64,000 nt of DNA from Mactra quadrangularis. Lineage: Eukaryota > Mollusca > Bivalvia > Venerida > Mactridae. Of this stretch, positions 12,601 to 27,600 are shown one piece after another. Below the pieces are notes generated by a model. The model saw only the letters and a program-made list of their open reading frames with translations, made no database searches and had not been told where the DNA came from. The position numbers and the translations under genes were made by a program. The stretch lies in assembly GCA_025267735.1 (NCBI GenBank), contig CM046295.1, positions 24,352,716 through 24,416,715 on the forward strand, in the 5' to 3' direction. The stretch's first letter is position 1; each line of letters begins with the position of its first letter.

Positions 12601-15600
12601 GTCTATATTTTTCACTGTTGCTGTCCCTGATATGTTTGCTTACATTTGTTTGAAAAAATGTAGAAAAAAAATGGACTAGAAGCACCACCCTGTTCATTTT
12701 ACTATATGGGTAATTAAAGTCACTTACTTCAAACATTTTATGATTTTTTTACAATATTGATAAAAGCTATTTTTTGTTGTTAAAAATTTGAAATTCTGAT
12801 TTTTTTTTCAAACAGTGTTACTGAAGCTAATTTTTTTTCTTGTTTATAATGTTAGATATACTAAGATTGCAGTATAACAATATGAGAGAGCAGTATGGTA
12901 ATATTGAGGGCTGTTTTCTTGTTGATATTAAAGCATGTCATTTATTTTCATCTATTTTATTTCTGCTTCTAGTTTACACTTTGGTGTTGTTACATTTAGT
13001 TTGACTGTTTGTGGCACATACATTAACTCCATTGAGTAAAAATATATTTTTATTGACAGCTAGTACAGAAAGTGAATACCTAAATCAGCTGAGTGATATC
13101 TCCAAGTTTATAAGAGCTGAATTAGCAAAAGGAGGCTACCCATCTTTGGCAAACAAAATGATAGCATATTAGGCAAAATAATAGTCTTAACTTGATATGA
13201 ATTATATTGAATAATCTTAACTTGATATGAATTATATTGAATAATCTTAACTTGATATGAATTATATTGAATAATCTTAACTTGATATGAATTATATTGA
13301 ATAATCTTAACTTGATATGAATTATATTGAATAATCTTAACTTGATATGAATTATATTGAATAATCTTAACTTGATATGAATTATATTGGGTGAACATTT
13401 CTAAATTTGACCTATTTTTGGACTCAAATACAACTTTTCAGGGGTGAATAAGTCACACTCTGGGGTCTGCACATAATGCAATCATTTGAAGCGGACGGAC
13501 CCTCTTTAAAAACCCAAATCAGTCAGTCTGTCAGCTGAGTTAATATACAAATGTATGCACCACTGACAGTTAAATGAAATATAACAATACATGTATTTAT
13601 TTTATATCTATGTATGTATATTATTATTATATTATACTTGTTTATGTCATATTTATATAACTTAAATGTACAATATTTATTTACTACTTAACTTTCTAAT
13701 TTTAAAGTTTGTGAAATGTAAAAAATAAAAAATTTCTTTGAGTTCTGAGTTTTACTAAATTTGACTCTAACATGTATGTACTAAATAAGACTACATTTTT
13801 TTCTGTTAATATGAAACCTAGGAATCATTTATACCTTGGAGTTCTAAGTTCTTCTAAAAGTTGAGTCTTTTGAAAATAACACTTCTATGAAAGCTGAAGA
13901 CTCAACGCCTAAATGCTTCTAAACCTACTGTCTCAGAAACAATGGCTATTTGGTCTTAAATCTGAATTCTCTAAATTTTGTTGAATTAAATGGGAAACAC
14001 GTCAAGTTTAGCAGACCCCGGAAGCGAATATAAATATATAAATATGCGTGCGCAACTTGCTGTTTCTATGAGCAGACACGCGAAGGTAAGTGCCCCTAAT
14101 TTTCTGTCATTTAAGGGTCTGCGGCTCTCCCCACCCATAATAAAAATGAATAACAAAAAAGCATTTTAAAATAGTTATTGAAAATAATTCATTTAAGAAA
14201 TGACTAAAAAACTGCATAGGTAAAAACAAAATGGCATCCAAAATTTGTAAACAACGCAACGCACAAGCATGCACAATAGCTTTAGAATGCAGCAAACATC
14301 CAGGGTGCGCTAAACTAGATTCTATCCTTGAATAGATTTAAAATATTTAATTGTTTGAAAACACAACTTCTTATTCATTAGCTTTGAATTTTGAAAGCTT
14401 TTGTTATTATACCCCCGCTTCGAAGAAGAGGGGGGTATACTGTTTTACCCTTGTCCGTGCGTGTGTGCGTGCGTACGTCCGTCCGTTACAAAATTTCCGT
14501 CACAGTTTTCTCAGCAACTATAACATGCAGCAGCCTAATACTTTGCATATTGCTTCATCCCATAGTCCCATGTGGTGTAAAGCGATTTTATGCTCCTTGC
14601 TCATCTACTTCCTGTTTGTCGCATATTTTTAGATTTTGTTAAATGAAAGTTACATTATGATAGTCATATTTCTCACGGCGGGGGTATCACTAGTGAGCAT
14701 TAGCTTACAGATTTACTTGTTTTACCTTTTTTTAAACTGCAGAAAAGACTTACTTTTCTAAAAATCAGACTTTTTTAAAACCAAATTTTCTGTAAAAGGC
14801 AACATGTTTTACTCTGCTTTTGTGAAAATGACAGCTTATAAGTAAATATTTTTAAACTCGGACCAACAAAATCTTTAAAAAGTATATTAAAACCATTCTT
14901 TTTAAAAAACATATGATCTAGTTCTTTCAAGAGTTTTTTGTACAGCAACTTAGCCATTTAGTGCTACACCTCTCTTGCGGATGAGGGCAATTCTTTGTAT
15001 CTATACTTAAATTTACACCGTAGGTGGCTGGCACGGTACCGAGACAAAAACATACCACTAAAAAAAATAATAGTAAATTTCGTTTTTCCTTATCATGGTT
15101 TTGCGACCTCTGTGGCGACCTATGAAACCCTGTGTTAATTGTGGCATTTAAAATCAGGCTATGAATTTTTCAGCCTATGCAAAAGATGTTGGTATCATTC
15201 AAAAGAGCAAAGCCTTAGCTATACAAGCAAGCAACTTCTGTGTTGACTCATGAAAATCTGTGTTGATTGTGATATTTGAAATCGGCAAATAATTTTTTTT
15301 CTTGGAGTATGCAATAGATGTTGGTGTCATACAAAGGAGCAAACCTTAGCTATAAATCTGTGAAATAGAATTATTTATAATGGAAATCTGGCCACTAATT
15401 AAACTTGGATAAAAAAATCTACCAATTTTTTAGTAATATTCCTAATACTTATTGTGTTTTTGACTTGGAGCCGTGCTTGCCACCTATGATATTCACTATG
15501 CATTGTATTTTAGTACCTGTATATATAAATTATTATATGAATTTATATTATTTATATTATTTTAATTATCCTTGATTTATTTTCAGTTTTTAATTTTCCA

Positions 15601-18600
15601 AGCTAGTTAAGCTTTCAATTTAATTGCTTTAACCTGTCAAAATTAATTGTGATTTCATGATTAGTGCTACGGTGTACTCAAAACCTAGTGCGCTTTGATT
15701 TTGAAAGGTAGAAATTTGCAATTGCCCTAAAGTCCTTAAATACAATGTGGGGGAATCACATGACCTATATGGTACCTAACACAGCAAACATGACCACCAG
15801 ATCAACAAATTTAAATGAAAAAGACAAGGTGAATGACATTTATATGTAACCGATTTTTATCAGACCTAGTGCAGTCTAAGCAGCACAAAATTCTCTTTTA
15901 GCGGTAGTTCTCCCAACCCCACAACGATTGTAAATTTCTAGATGACCCAGAAGTTCTTTCAAAAAAATCTTGACTGGTTCAAAACCTCGAGGTAATCTAG
16001 AAAACAAGAACTGTTGTGCAGTTAGCAAAACTATGGCTAAAAGAGAATTGGGTAATGCTTAGACTGCACTAGGTAGTTAGGAACCATAAAGGTCACATGA
16101 TTCCCCATAGTGAAATGTGACTTAGGCTTGTAAAATTACTTATTTCATACATTTGGTTGAGGTGACGATAATTTAGCCCTTTACTATATTTGAATCTTGG
16201 CTAAAAAAATTCAGTGTAATGACCATGAATTTTTTGACAGGTTAAACGCTTACTCTATAATTAATTCCTTGTTTTGTTTTCCTTATTAATTGTTTTTATA
16301 AACTATCCTAGGACAATGCTTATTTTTGTCTTTCGGTATGTATTTTTTGGTTTATTTCACTTTGTGTGTGTTTGGTGATGGATTTTTAGACTTTGTTGCC
16401 ATGGTAACTGTTTGTTTATATTTGTTTAGTAACTACTTGAAATTTGTCAAAATGAAAGTCAGTATTGACATGTTTATTGCTTTTGAACTTGATACCTTTT
16501 TAGCCGCATGACTAGCTAAGTCAGTAGGCACAAGTCTACAGATTCAGGGATAGTAGGTGCGTTTCCTGGACAGAGTTGTGGAACTTGGTCATCAAATAAT
16601 TTCTATGGCCATTTTCCCTTTCTACTACTGACTCTGAATTATGTAGGGCAGTTGTCAGTCACTGACAGATGCATATGCCTAAAATGGTTAACCGTTAAAT
16701 CCAGAGATTTAGCCTTTCCAGGAACAGTGAGTAGGTTGACAGATCACCGTTATATGACCTATACAATGTGTCATTGGGTTGGAAAACTTTATACTGGGTT
16801 TAATGCCATGTCAACAGGTTTATTTATTTTTGGCATCTAGGGCACATTACCTAGCTTTCCCAGACCATTGTTTATTACCAATACTCACCTACAATTCCAC
16901 AAGGCTGGATAACCTAGCATATACCTTATTAATGGATAAAAATTGACATAATTTCCAAATTTTAATGGAAAGTAGGGATTTCAACCTGTACCTCCCTAGG
17001 GACACTAGATTAGACATCCTGGTGTGCTACCAACAGTGCTACGGACCCAGGTTGGGTTGGTCAAGTAGACCTGATTTACTGGATTCAATGTGTGGTGCTC
17101 TTCCTGACATTTCATGTTTTTTCCATCAAAAGGTCCTGCCTATCATATTTGTCCAACATATTTCTAATTATTTACAAGAAAACATAAATAACAAAATGGT
17201 TACCATGGCAACCGAGTACTAACAACTAGTTTTATATAAATATACTGTGTGTGTTTGGTGATTTCATCTTTCTTATTAATATTGTATATCTTGAATTGTT
17301 GTGTTGTGTGCTATACTAACATTTTAGCTTAATAGTGAAACAAGTTCTTACAATTTAGAATAATGACTTTCAAGTCGGCTTCCAGGTTCCCACTACTGAG
17401 TTAGTTGAGCTAAGATTCTTACATCTATTTTAATGACTAACTTTTCACGGCAAGTCACATTATTAATGTGTTTTCATAAAAACCTGAATGAATTTATAGT
17501 TTGCCATGTTCTGATTCAATTTCTTGAATGTAAGAAATTAATATTTGGCCTATCAGTTTTTACTTAAAGTTTAAGTGGGGTTAAAAGTCCAATTTTGTAC
17601 AATAACTCCAGATTCAAGCAGGTGACCTTTTCAGTATCAGTTTAACACCAGGGTGGAGTGAAACAACTGTAAGGAACTTTCTTGCTAAAGGAAATTAGCA
17701 GCAGGGGCGGATCCAGGATTTTTTTCTAGGGGGGGTCCGAACTTTTCTAGGGGGGTCCGAACTTTTCTAGGGGGCGGTCCGAACCTCGAACCACAACCAC
17801 ATTATGCACATTTTGCAGAAAAAATGCAACATATTGATAATATAAACAACATATCCATTAAATCTATGTTAAGCACCGAAAAATTTCCTTCATGCTACTT
17901 AAAAATGACTTGCAAGCAAGAAATACACTAATGGACTGGTACATTTTCCAAATTCTAGGGGGGGGGGTCCGGACCCCCCTGAAACCCCCCCCCCCCCTGG
18001 ATCTGCCTATGAGCAGTGCCCGATGTGGGGTTCAAATCTTGGACATCTCAATCACTAAGCTCACGTTTTCCATGAAACTGCTTCTCCTATACAAAAACAT
18101 GCTGTCACAGATCTACAACTTTTCTAAAATTGATAATCTTTACACATTCCCTAGTATGCTTTCACATTAACCTAAATCAGTGTAAAGTTTTGTAGGTTTT
18201 GTTTCACTTTCTTGAATATTTAAACTATAATCAATCTGATTTAAACCCGATCTAAAAGTTTCCGCTCGCCTACTCGCTAATTTAGATCTGGCCTTTTCAA
18301 ATGAAGGTCACGTTCAGGTGTCCTTTTCCCATCATAATATTCATGACGAGATTGTTATGATACGTAACTTGTTTACATCGTCTATGTCACGTAATTTGAA
18401 ATGAGCTGTCCAATCGCAGACTGTGAATAGTACTGCTGTTAAATTAGCTTGCATACCTTGGTCTAAAAATTGAAATTACGAAATCAAAATGTTATCAACA
18501 GTTTTGGTCTAGATGAAAGCTACGCATTGATTGGTCGACACAAAGTTCATCTCGATGTGACCTTCCATGAAGACAGTAGAGATCCTGTATGAAGATGCTC

Positions 18601-21600
18601 TACAGGATGTCTGTTTATGGAGATTGAACTATAATATTTAGTCAGTCAATGTTAACCTACATTAAGTTACTGGTGTGGTTAAGGAAAACTCTTGTTTGGA
18701 TTTGACATAGTTGTACATGAATATTTTAATTGTTGTCTTATATAAATGTTGGTGTCGTAGGGAATTAGGTGTTTAACCTAATCTAGATGTGTATGCATTT
18801 GATAGGGAAGGGCTACTTTGTTGTGTGATTTATATCATATGTTGGTCATAGCTGGACGTTACTACTGTTTGTTTCAAACAGCTTATTTATTGTTTGGGGT
18901 ATTCGTTGGGGTTATTTGTGATGAGCCTATTTGCTAAAGTATCAACAGTTTATGATATCCCAAGTCAATCTTGGATTTCACAGACCATAAAAAACTCTGT
19001 TATATTGCCTTGAAAATATATATTATGTTTTAACTGTTTTTAATTTAAGTTTTACGTGATGCTTAATTATTTTTACAAGTAAATTACAAATGTTCAACTA
19101 CAAAATTAAAATTAATCTCTAAACATTAGTTTTAATATTTTATATTAATACTTGAGCTCTATTTTGTATTTATTACTTTATTTACTACATGTAACAATCC
19201 TAAAGATGTGATACTTTTTTAGTGTTACATGAGCTATTTTAAGAAATTGATGCTATATTTAGAAACTGAAGCTATTTTAAGAAATTGATGCTATATTTAG
19301 TAACTGAAGCTATTTTAAGAAATTGATGCTATATTTAGTAACTGAAGCTATTTTAAGAAATTGATGCTATATTTAGTAACTGAAGCTATTTTAAGAAATT
19401 GATGCTATATTTAGTAACTGAAGCTATTTTAGTAACTATAAGTAATTTAGGTACATTATATTGTGGAAAAAACATTAATTTAATGAATTTTCACTATTCT
19501 AAGGAATGTATTTTTGTAAAGTAACTTACTTTATTTAGAAGTCATTATTAATTCTATTATTATTGTATTTTACACATGTAATGTTACTATATATGTATTT
19601 GTTCTTATTTTTAGATGCAAGAATTAGAAAATGAAAATGATAAATTAAAGAGAGAGGTAAACAAACTGATGGAATCTATTGCTAAGACTACAAACTTCAG
19701 TAAAACTGCCAAGGGTACACCAGCTGGAAAAGAATTCCTAGGTATTTACTTAATGTTTTAGTTTGTAAATGACATAATAGTAGATGTCAGGTCTCATATA
19801 TATAGTTCTGTTATATTAACCTGTCACAACTTAAATAATTACATGGTCACTGATCTGTTATTTTAACTTCTTTCAAACTTTTTATTTCAACGATATTCAA
19901 AACAGCTACATATATACCGTAGTTAGATCATCAATAATTAATATGGATCGGTGGTTCAATGGTTTAAAAGAAGATAAATACTAAACATTGAGTGACTGTG
20001 TAATTATTCAAGTTGTGACAGGTTAATATAACAGAACTATATTATGACTTCATTGGTTACTTGTATTTCTTATGTATTGAGGCAACAACACAAATGTATA
20101 CGAGACAACTTTGATGGAGTAAGCCAGTGGTGCTTTTCACAAAAATTCTTACGAAGAAAATCTTCGTAAGTCAAAAGCAGGAAACATTTATACTACGCTC
20201 ATTTTTTGGCTTATCAATTTTAAAAATTATACAAATTATGTAGAATTGTGTATACCTTTTGAATATCATATCATAGTTATGCTTATTATCTGTCTGACTT
20301 TGAAGTACTAATTATATGAAACTGACTTATGAAGATTTTTTTCGTAAGAATTTTTGTGAAAAGCACCACAGGTAAGATAAGTCTGTAATTGCTGCATAAC
20401 ACAACTGCTAGACATGGTGCTTAAATAAGTAAAAATATATAGGCCTAGTGAATTGTTGACTTTTAAGGTCCTGTGGTCATTTTCACAAGAAACCTTATGA
20501 TAAATAGTTTGAAGCAGAAAACATTCATCATAATACTTACATTCTTTGTCCAACCAATTTATAATATTTTTTTAATTATAAAGAATGATAAATACTTTCT
20601 GAAACTCACTTCATTATGTGATATCATATACTTTAGGCTTTGAACTTTAAATTTTCTAAATTGACTTACAATAATATTTTTCATGAGATTTTTGTGAAAA
20701 TGACCAATGGTGGCTTCATATCGTTAGTAGATAATGAATATGAATGTTGTTACCTCACTGCTAGGTAATGAACTATTATGGGTGGGGAGTCAGATGTTTG
20801 AGTCTATATTAATTCAAGGGTTTTTACAGGGACTTTTATTGAAGATTTTTAACTTTCTATTTTTGTTAGCTTGTTCTGGTGTGATAGCTTACATTTTTGG
20901 TGCTGGGTAATTGTAGCATGTAATAATATGCTTTATTATGTTTATTTATATAATGGTTACTAGCTGAACTTGAGAGTTAATGGTTTTTTACTTAAAGTTT
21001 TTATGCCAAATGTTTTGTATTTCTTGGCTGTGATTGTTACAGTGTATGGTTAAAGCTAATAAAATCTTTTACTTTGAGAATAAGGGTTTATACAAATGTT
21101 TTTTTGTGCATAAATGGTTTTCTTTGCAATATGAATATTTACAATTTTGCTTGATTTTAGATCTTTCTAGCATGCAAGGGTTTTGTTTTTAATATCTTAA
21201 TTATTTATTTAGTGATAACCTGTTGTCATGGTAAAATGGCTACTGTTGTTAATATTGAAACAGAGTTACCTCTAACTGATTTAGGGCTGTTGTCAGTCGA
21301 AGCTCTGAGCTCAGATTAGAACATAATTCGTAACCTAAGCAGCCAGTGATGAGTGGTTGCTGGATTAGTCACTTACAGCAGGTGACCACTGATAGAAAGT
21401 GGCTTTTAGTGCAGGTTTCACTGTATACAATTATAGCATATGAAGGAACAAAATTATTGTTATTTTATCAGGACGTAGTCTTAGTATACGTAGACAAAGA
21501 CCAGACAAGAAAAGTGATGATACAAATTCTAAACTAATTACTGGTATATTTTAGAATAAGTAGTTTACCTGTCCATATGTCTACTCTATGCATCTTTACT

Positions 21601-24600
21601 ATTCAGCCATCGCACAAAGTCCAGCACATTATGAAACTTCTGAAATATTATATTAGCAACTTGTATTTATGTATTTCCCTGCACTTAAGGACCAGTTGAT
21701 GTTAAAGGGGTTTGCTACAATTTATTAGCTGTATTTTTCAATGAAAAAATAGTGCTAATAGTTTGGCAAAACACAGGTCGGTGGGCATCTGGTGTCGTTA
21801 ACAATTGTCTTAAAGTTTTTCTTTACCATATATTTCTGCTATTGCCATTTATTGTCAGATCTTTATGAAACTTCATATGATGATAACATACCATGTGTTG
21901 AACAGAATTAGAAAGTAACCACAACTCTACCTGCCTTTATTATGGATTATTTACCTTTGTAATTTTTGCGTTAAAGTTTTTAAATCTGGCTTTAATGTGG
22001 TTTCCACATCACATTTCTTGTTTTAATGATTATTCAATGAATATTATTGCCATCTAATTTAATGCTAGTTATCTTTCATTGTTGTTTTTTTTCCATTCAC
22101 ATTCAAGGTTGCTAAACTTGGTGTATGTTTTATACATGAACATTCAAATTTGGTCATGAAATATTATCTATGGTTATTTTCTGTGGCTTCGAAACCCAGT
22201 TGCCGCAGGTCATACCCTATACACGAGTAGTCGGCCTCATGTTAGGGTAAGTTAGTACTGGTGACAGATAAGTGTCCAGGAAACCTATAGTATGAAGAGC
22301 TGGCCGTCGTGTATATGACCTATATATGTGTTGAATGCGACGTTAAAAAAAATGATTTTCTTTTCTGCTTTTATCAAGTTAAAAGCTTGGTTACATAGTT
22401 ATAGATCTTTACAGGTACTATGAGTGGTATGACTTAAATATTTTGAAATGTGACGCAAAGCACCAATGATACACGAAATGGTCTCAAATAGCATGTCATT
22501 TGTTAAGTATTTTGTTTTGTAGGACGTAAAATAAATTTTGGATTTAGAAAATCCAACAATGAAGAAGGAGTTAAGATTATATCTGGTAAAAACACTGAGC
22601 ATGAACTTTGGTTATGAACTATAAAACACCTTGTCATGAACTTTATAATACCTGGTTATGACTTGTTTATTCTGCCTGGTCATGAGCTTGTTTTATAATC
22701 CGGTTATGAACTGAATTATTTATGTGTTATGATGAATTTGATCATGTGCAATGCATTTTTCATTTTATCATGAACTATTAAAAATTTCATTTTTGAATTT
22801 TAGTTTGGCCTCGAAACAAGCAAATGTGAACTATGAAATTTTGATTATGAACTAAAATTTTCATCATTCATGAACTAAATTTCATTTGGTTATCAACTAA
22901 ATCATAAACTGTATTTTTCTTTTGTTCATGAACTATGAAATTGTTATTTTGTTATAAATTATGAAGTTTATTCACTGAATATTTCATATGGTCATGAGTC
23001 ATGAACTTTTATTTGAAAATGAACTAAAAACTATTTGGCATGAACAATTTTTACATCTGGTTCATGAACAATGAATAAAAAATTATCTTATATAATGGAT
23101 TGTGCATTATTTGATGTTTAATTTTTTACTTTATTTTGTTATGAACTTATTTCATAATTTGTTCATGAATTGCTATTAACAGTTAATTTTCTTGTTAAAA
23201 ACAGATTGTAAAGTTTTGTATGCAGTTTTACTACTTAATTTTTCATTTGATGTGAAAATTTATTATACCCCCGCTTCGAAGAAGAGGGGGGTATACTGTT
23301 TTACCCTTGTCCGTCCGTCCGTGCGTCCGTCCGTCTGTCTGTTACAAAATTTCCGTCGCAGTTTTCTCAGCAACTATATCATGCAGCAGCCTAATACTTT
23401 GCATATTGCTTCATCCCATTGTCCCATGTGGTGTAAAGCGATTTCATGCTCCTTGCTCATCTACTTCCTGTTTGTCGCATATTTTTAGATTTTGGCGGGG
23501 GTATCACTAGTGAGCATTAGCTCACAGATTTACTTGTTGTTTCTTGTATTGAATTTTATGATCAATGAATTTTATGGTTAAAACTTTTAAATTATTTCCA
23601 TGGTATATTTTATTATTATGAAATTTGCTTCAATTCACTATGATGTATTTATTGAGTAATCAACTTGGCAATACAATCATGAATGTTCTTTTTAAATACA
23701 CTTCATTTGAATGTTATAATTCCATAAAGCCTACAAATTTCTTGCACTTTTCTGCCCCATTACCCTATTACCCGTAACCAGTAAAATATTGAACTACAGA
23801 TCATCCACGTAAACATTGCGTATACAAACATTGCCAGTTTCATTACACACTAATACATGTATTTAGGGGTGAATTATTTTTATAAATTTATAGTTTAGTT
23901 AGTTTTTGCTTATTTTATAAACGCATCATTATATAGAATTCATAATGTGCATATACACTATTTAAAATAAAGGTTAAATATCGAAGTGGAATATTTAAAT
24001 TAGTAAAATGCTGTTCATGCATTATCTTATTCACCTATTTAGTGGGCAAGTCCATTGTTTAAAGTACAAAAACATGCATGACCTAGAAAATGACCTGTAC
24101 ATGTATATCCTTGCTTTAAACCAAGCAAACTTTACTATCAACATTGTTACAAACTTTTTGACTATTTCTTGCTTCTTAATACATAAAAGCCGCTCGGCTA
24201 GCTCAATTGGTAGCACGCAAGTCTACTGATCGAGGGGTTGTGGGTTCGATTGCCTGGTAAGGCAAACTTTCTTGGAGCTTGGTCATGAAATTATTTCTAA
24301 GGCCATTCTCCCTCTTACCAATGATTCATAATTATGTAGGGCATTGTCAGTCACTGACGAAAGTATGTGCTTAGTAGTTGGTTAACAGCTAAATCCAGAG
24401 ATTTAGCCTTTCCAGGAGGAGTGAGTAGGTTGACTGACGGCCGTTATATGACCTTATATGTGTTGCTACGGCATTACACCCAACAAAACAAACAAACAAA
24501 TTAATACATAAAATGTATCCTACTTCATATCTCTCCCTTATTTCCACTATATCTTTGTCACACTTGAGGAAGAATCATCCACCAGAATGCTTCAAATTAA

Positions 24601-27600
24601 GTCATCCCACCCACTTGATAAATATTCCACCATAGTTTTATTTTCAGTGCATGTCTTAAAGGTACTAGTTCACAGATTTGGTTAAGATTTTTCTTTATTT
24701 TAAAAATACCATTCAGTGTCTGTAATTGTGTCAAAATACTAGTTCTTAATATTTTAGTACAAACTGACCGATAGATTGCAAGAAATATACAATAAAAGTC
24801 ACAAAAATGCACTAAAATTGTCTATACCGTGACATACGGGGTAGATTTTTACTACTTGAAACACCATCATTTTGTAGTTGTATGTCAATTTGCACTAAAC
24901 TTGTCATTATCAAATCACTAATTCCATGCTTCAAAAAATGTTTCCATACAATTTTGACAGTTTCAGAATAAGTTGATATTTAAGTTGAAATCTGTGAATG
25001 AGTGCCTTTAAGATGCCATTTATTTAGTTAAAAATTTCATTATGTATGGACAAATCTATTTGTGTCAAGAACCTTGATTTTTATGATATAAATTTAATTT
25101 TCCCTATAGTGAAACTTAATTGTTGTAAGTCCATGCTCAATACTCCATGTGAGTCTTTTATAATGTAATATGGAGACATTGTTGTCTTGTATTGATAAGA
25201 TGATGGGTATGAACTTGTTCGGAATTGTGTTAAAAGTTTTCATTAGAATGCAGCATGATTCTGCATGAGTATGTGACACAAAAATATAACAAAGATTTTC
25301 ATTGATTAATTCAAATCTAACATGATATCTGATTGGTTAAGAGTGACACACCTTTAAATTGTAGTGGTAGTTGTCTCCCATTTTGTGTATTAAATAATAG
25401 TTGTAATAATAGTTAAACCCTTTTTGACTATTTGGGACTTAAAAATGTAAAAAATTGCAAATTTTGCTATGGCCAAGGCGTCGCTATGAATGGAACTTAT
25501 CTGTTGATAGACAATGTTCAATCTTCATTGTAAGGCTTTGATATAAATTAGCAATGTTGCATGGAGAAGTTTTGGTCCTTGTGGAAGGGTATGTGAGAAC
25601 TGGTAATAGACAAAGGTCCAGGAAAACTAGGTTAGGTGAGCTAATCACTGTAAAATTACCATTATGTGATGACACAGTTCTAGGATGACACAGTACTAAA
25701 CCCAACCAAAAAAATAAAGAAGTGTAAAAGTAAGGTTATACCCAAAATTCTATGTAAACCTTTATGGTATACAGTCCCTTACGCCACTCACAGCTTGCAA
25801 TTCAATAATATTTTTACAAAATCTTTTAACAGGACTTACTAATTACCTCCCTTATATATCAAAATAGAATGATTGTAAATGTGTCCATAAAGAGTCTATG
25901 TTGACATTATCAAAACACCTAACATGGTAAAAAGTTTAGAAATACAATGTACAAACAAATAAAAATATTTCTAGAATTATTTAGCTGTGATAAAACATTG
26001 TTTCTAGTTAGGGATTTTATACCCTAATATAACTTAACAATATACTGTATTAAATTTTAGATCAACTAGATGCTATGAATGATGAGTTAGAGAGACGGCG
26101 GGAGGAATGTCTACAGTTGAGAGCATTACTCGCAGAGAAGAGTATATCTACACATGCTATAGCTAAACAATCATACGGTGGTGAAGAGACGATTGTTAAT
26201 GAAGACAATGAATTAACTATGGCTTATAAATCACAACGTGACATCATAAGGTAAGTAACTCTTCTTATTCTTCCAGAGGGAGGTAATAATATTTTATGCC
26301 AAGGGAGGTAACTAAATTTTCATTCCAAGGGAGGTAATTTAATTTTATCAAAGAAGTCATTATTGTTTAAATAAAATGGTGGGTTTGTTAATCGGAATCA
26401 ATCAAACTGTCTAAATAAAAGGGAGATAATACAAATCTTACATAAAGGGAGGTAATAGCTGCCTAAAGAAAGGGGGGGTAATATTTAAGTAACATCATGA
26501 TTAAGAATATTAACTTCTATGGATGTTATGTTAAAGAAAATCAAAGAGAGGAAATAGCTGTCTTAACAAAAAAAGTTAATATTAATCTTGAATCAAGAGA
26601 GGTTATAGCTGTTTTAATCTGAAGATTAAATAAAAGGGAGGTAATCATCTTACCCAAAGGGCTGTTCAACCAAGGGAGATCATTCAGGAGGCAGGTTTTT
26701 GAGTTTCAGTCTAAAGAAATCCAAATTTCACAAAAATGTTTTCTCAATGTGTGTATTGACCTAAAAAGTAAATCTTGCTTTATAACAATAAAGCTCAAAA
26801 ACAATGTTTTACAAGGGAGGTAACTTGTGTTGCTCTATACTGATACCAAATGCAGTTACAGTTCCTGAACAAATTTCTAGACACTGTTTAAAAGGTAAGT
26901 ACACTTTATATTATTTCTACCACAAGAATCTTTATTCCATAGTGTATTAAAATTGTAATTTCATTTATATGATGCTGTCTATGTTGTTGGTGTTGTTAAG
27001 GAATAACGCAGAATGTTGCCAATGATTTATAAATGGAAACATGTTACCATGAATTGAGAGAATGAAACTTGGATTAAGGAAATGAAACATGATGTTACCA
27101 TGGATTTAGAGAATGACACATGATGTTACCATGGATTTAGAGAATGACACATGATGTTACCATGGATTTAGAGAATAAAACATGATGTTACCATGGTTTT
27201 AGAGAATGAAACGTAATGTTACCATGGATATAGAGAATGACACATGTTACCATGGATTTAGAGAATGAAACGTAATGTTACCATGGATATAGAGAATGAC
27301 ACATGATGTTACCATGAATTTAGAGAATGAAACGTAATGTTACCATGGATATAGAGAATGACACATGTTACCATGGATTTAGAGAATGAAACGTAATGTT
27401 ACCATGGATTAAGGGAATGAAACATGATGTTACCATGGATTTAGAGAATGAAACATGTTGTTACCATGGATGTAGAGAATGACACATGATGTTGTCATGG
27501 ATTTATATAATAAAACTGGATGTTACCATGGATTAAGAGAATGAAACATGATGTTACCATGGATTTAGAGACTGAAACATGATGTTACCATGGATTTAGA

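Noticed and set aside
13108..13398. 96-codon minus-strand frame of 10-residue repeats
   Set aside because: Artefact of a 30-bp minisatellite.
17892..18170. 92-codon frame with a proline run
   Set aside because: It starts inside a GGGGCGGATCC MITE and the prolines come from its C-run arm.
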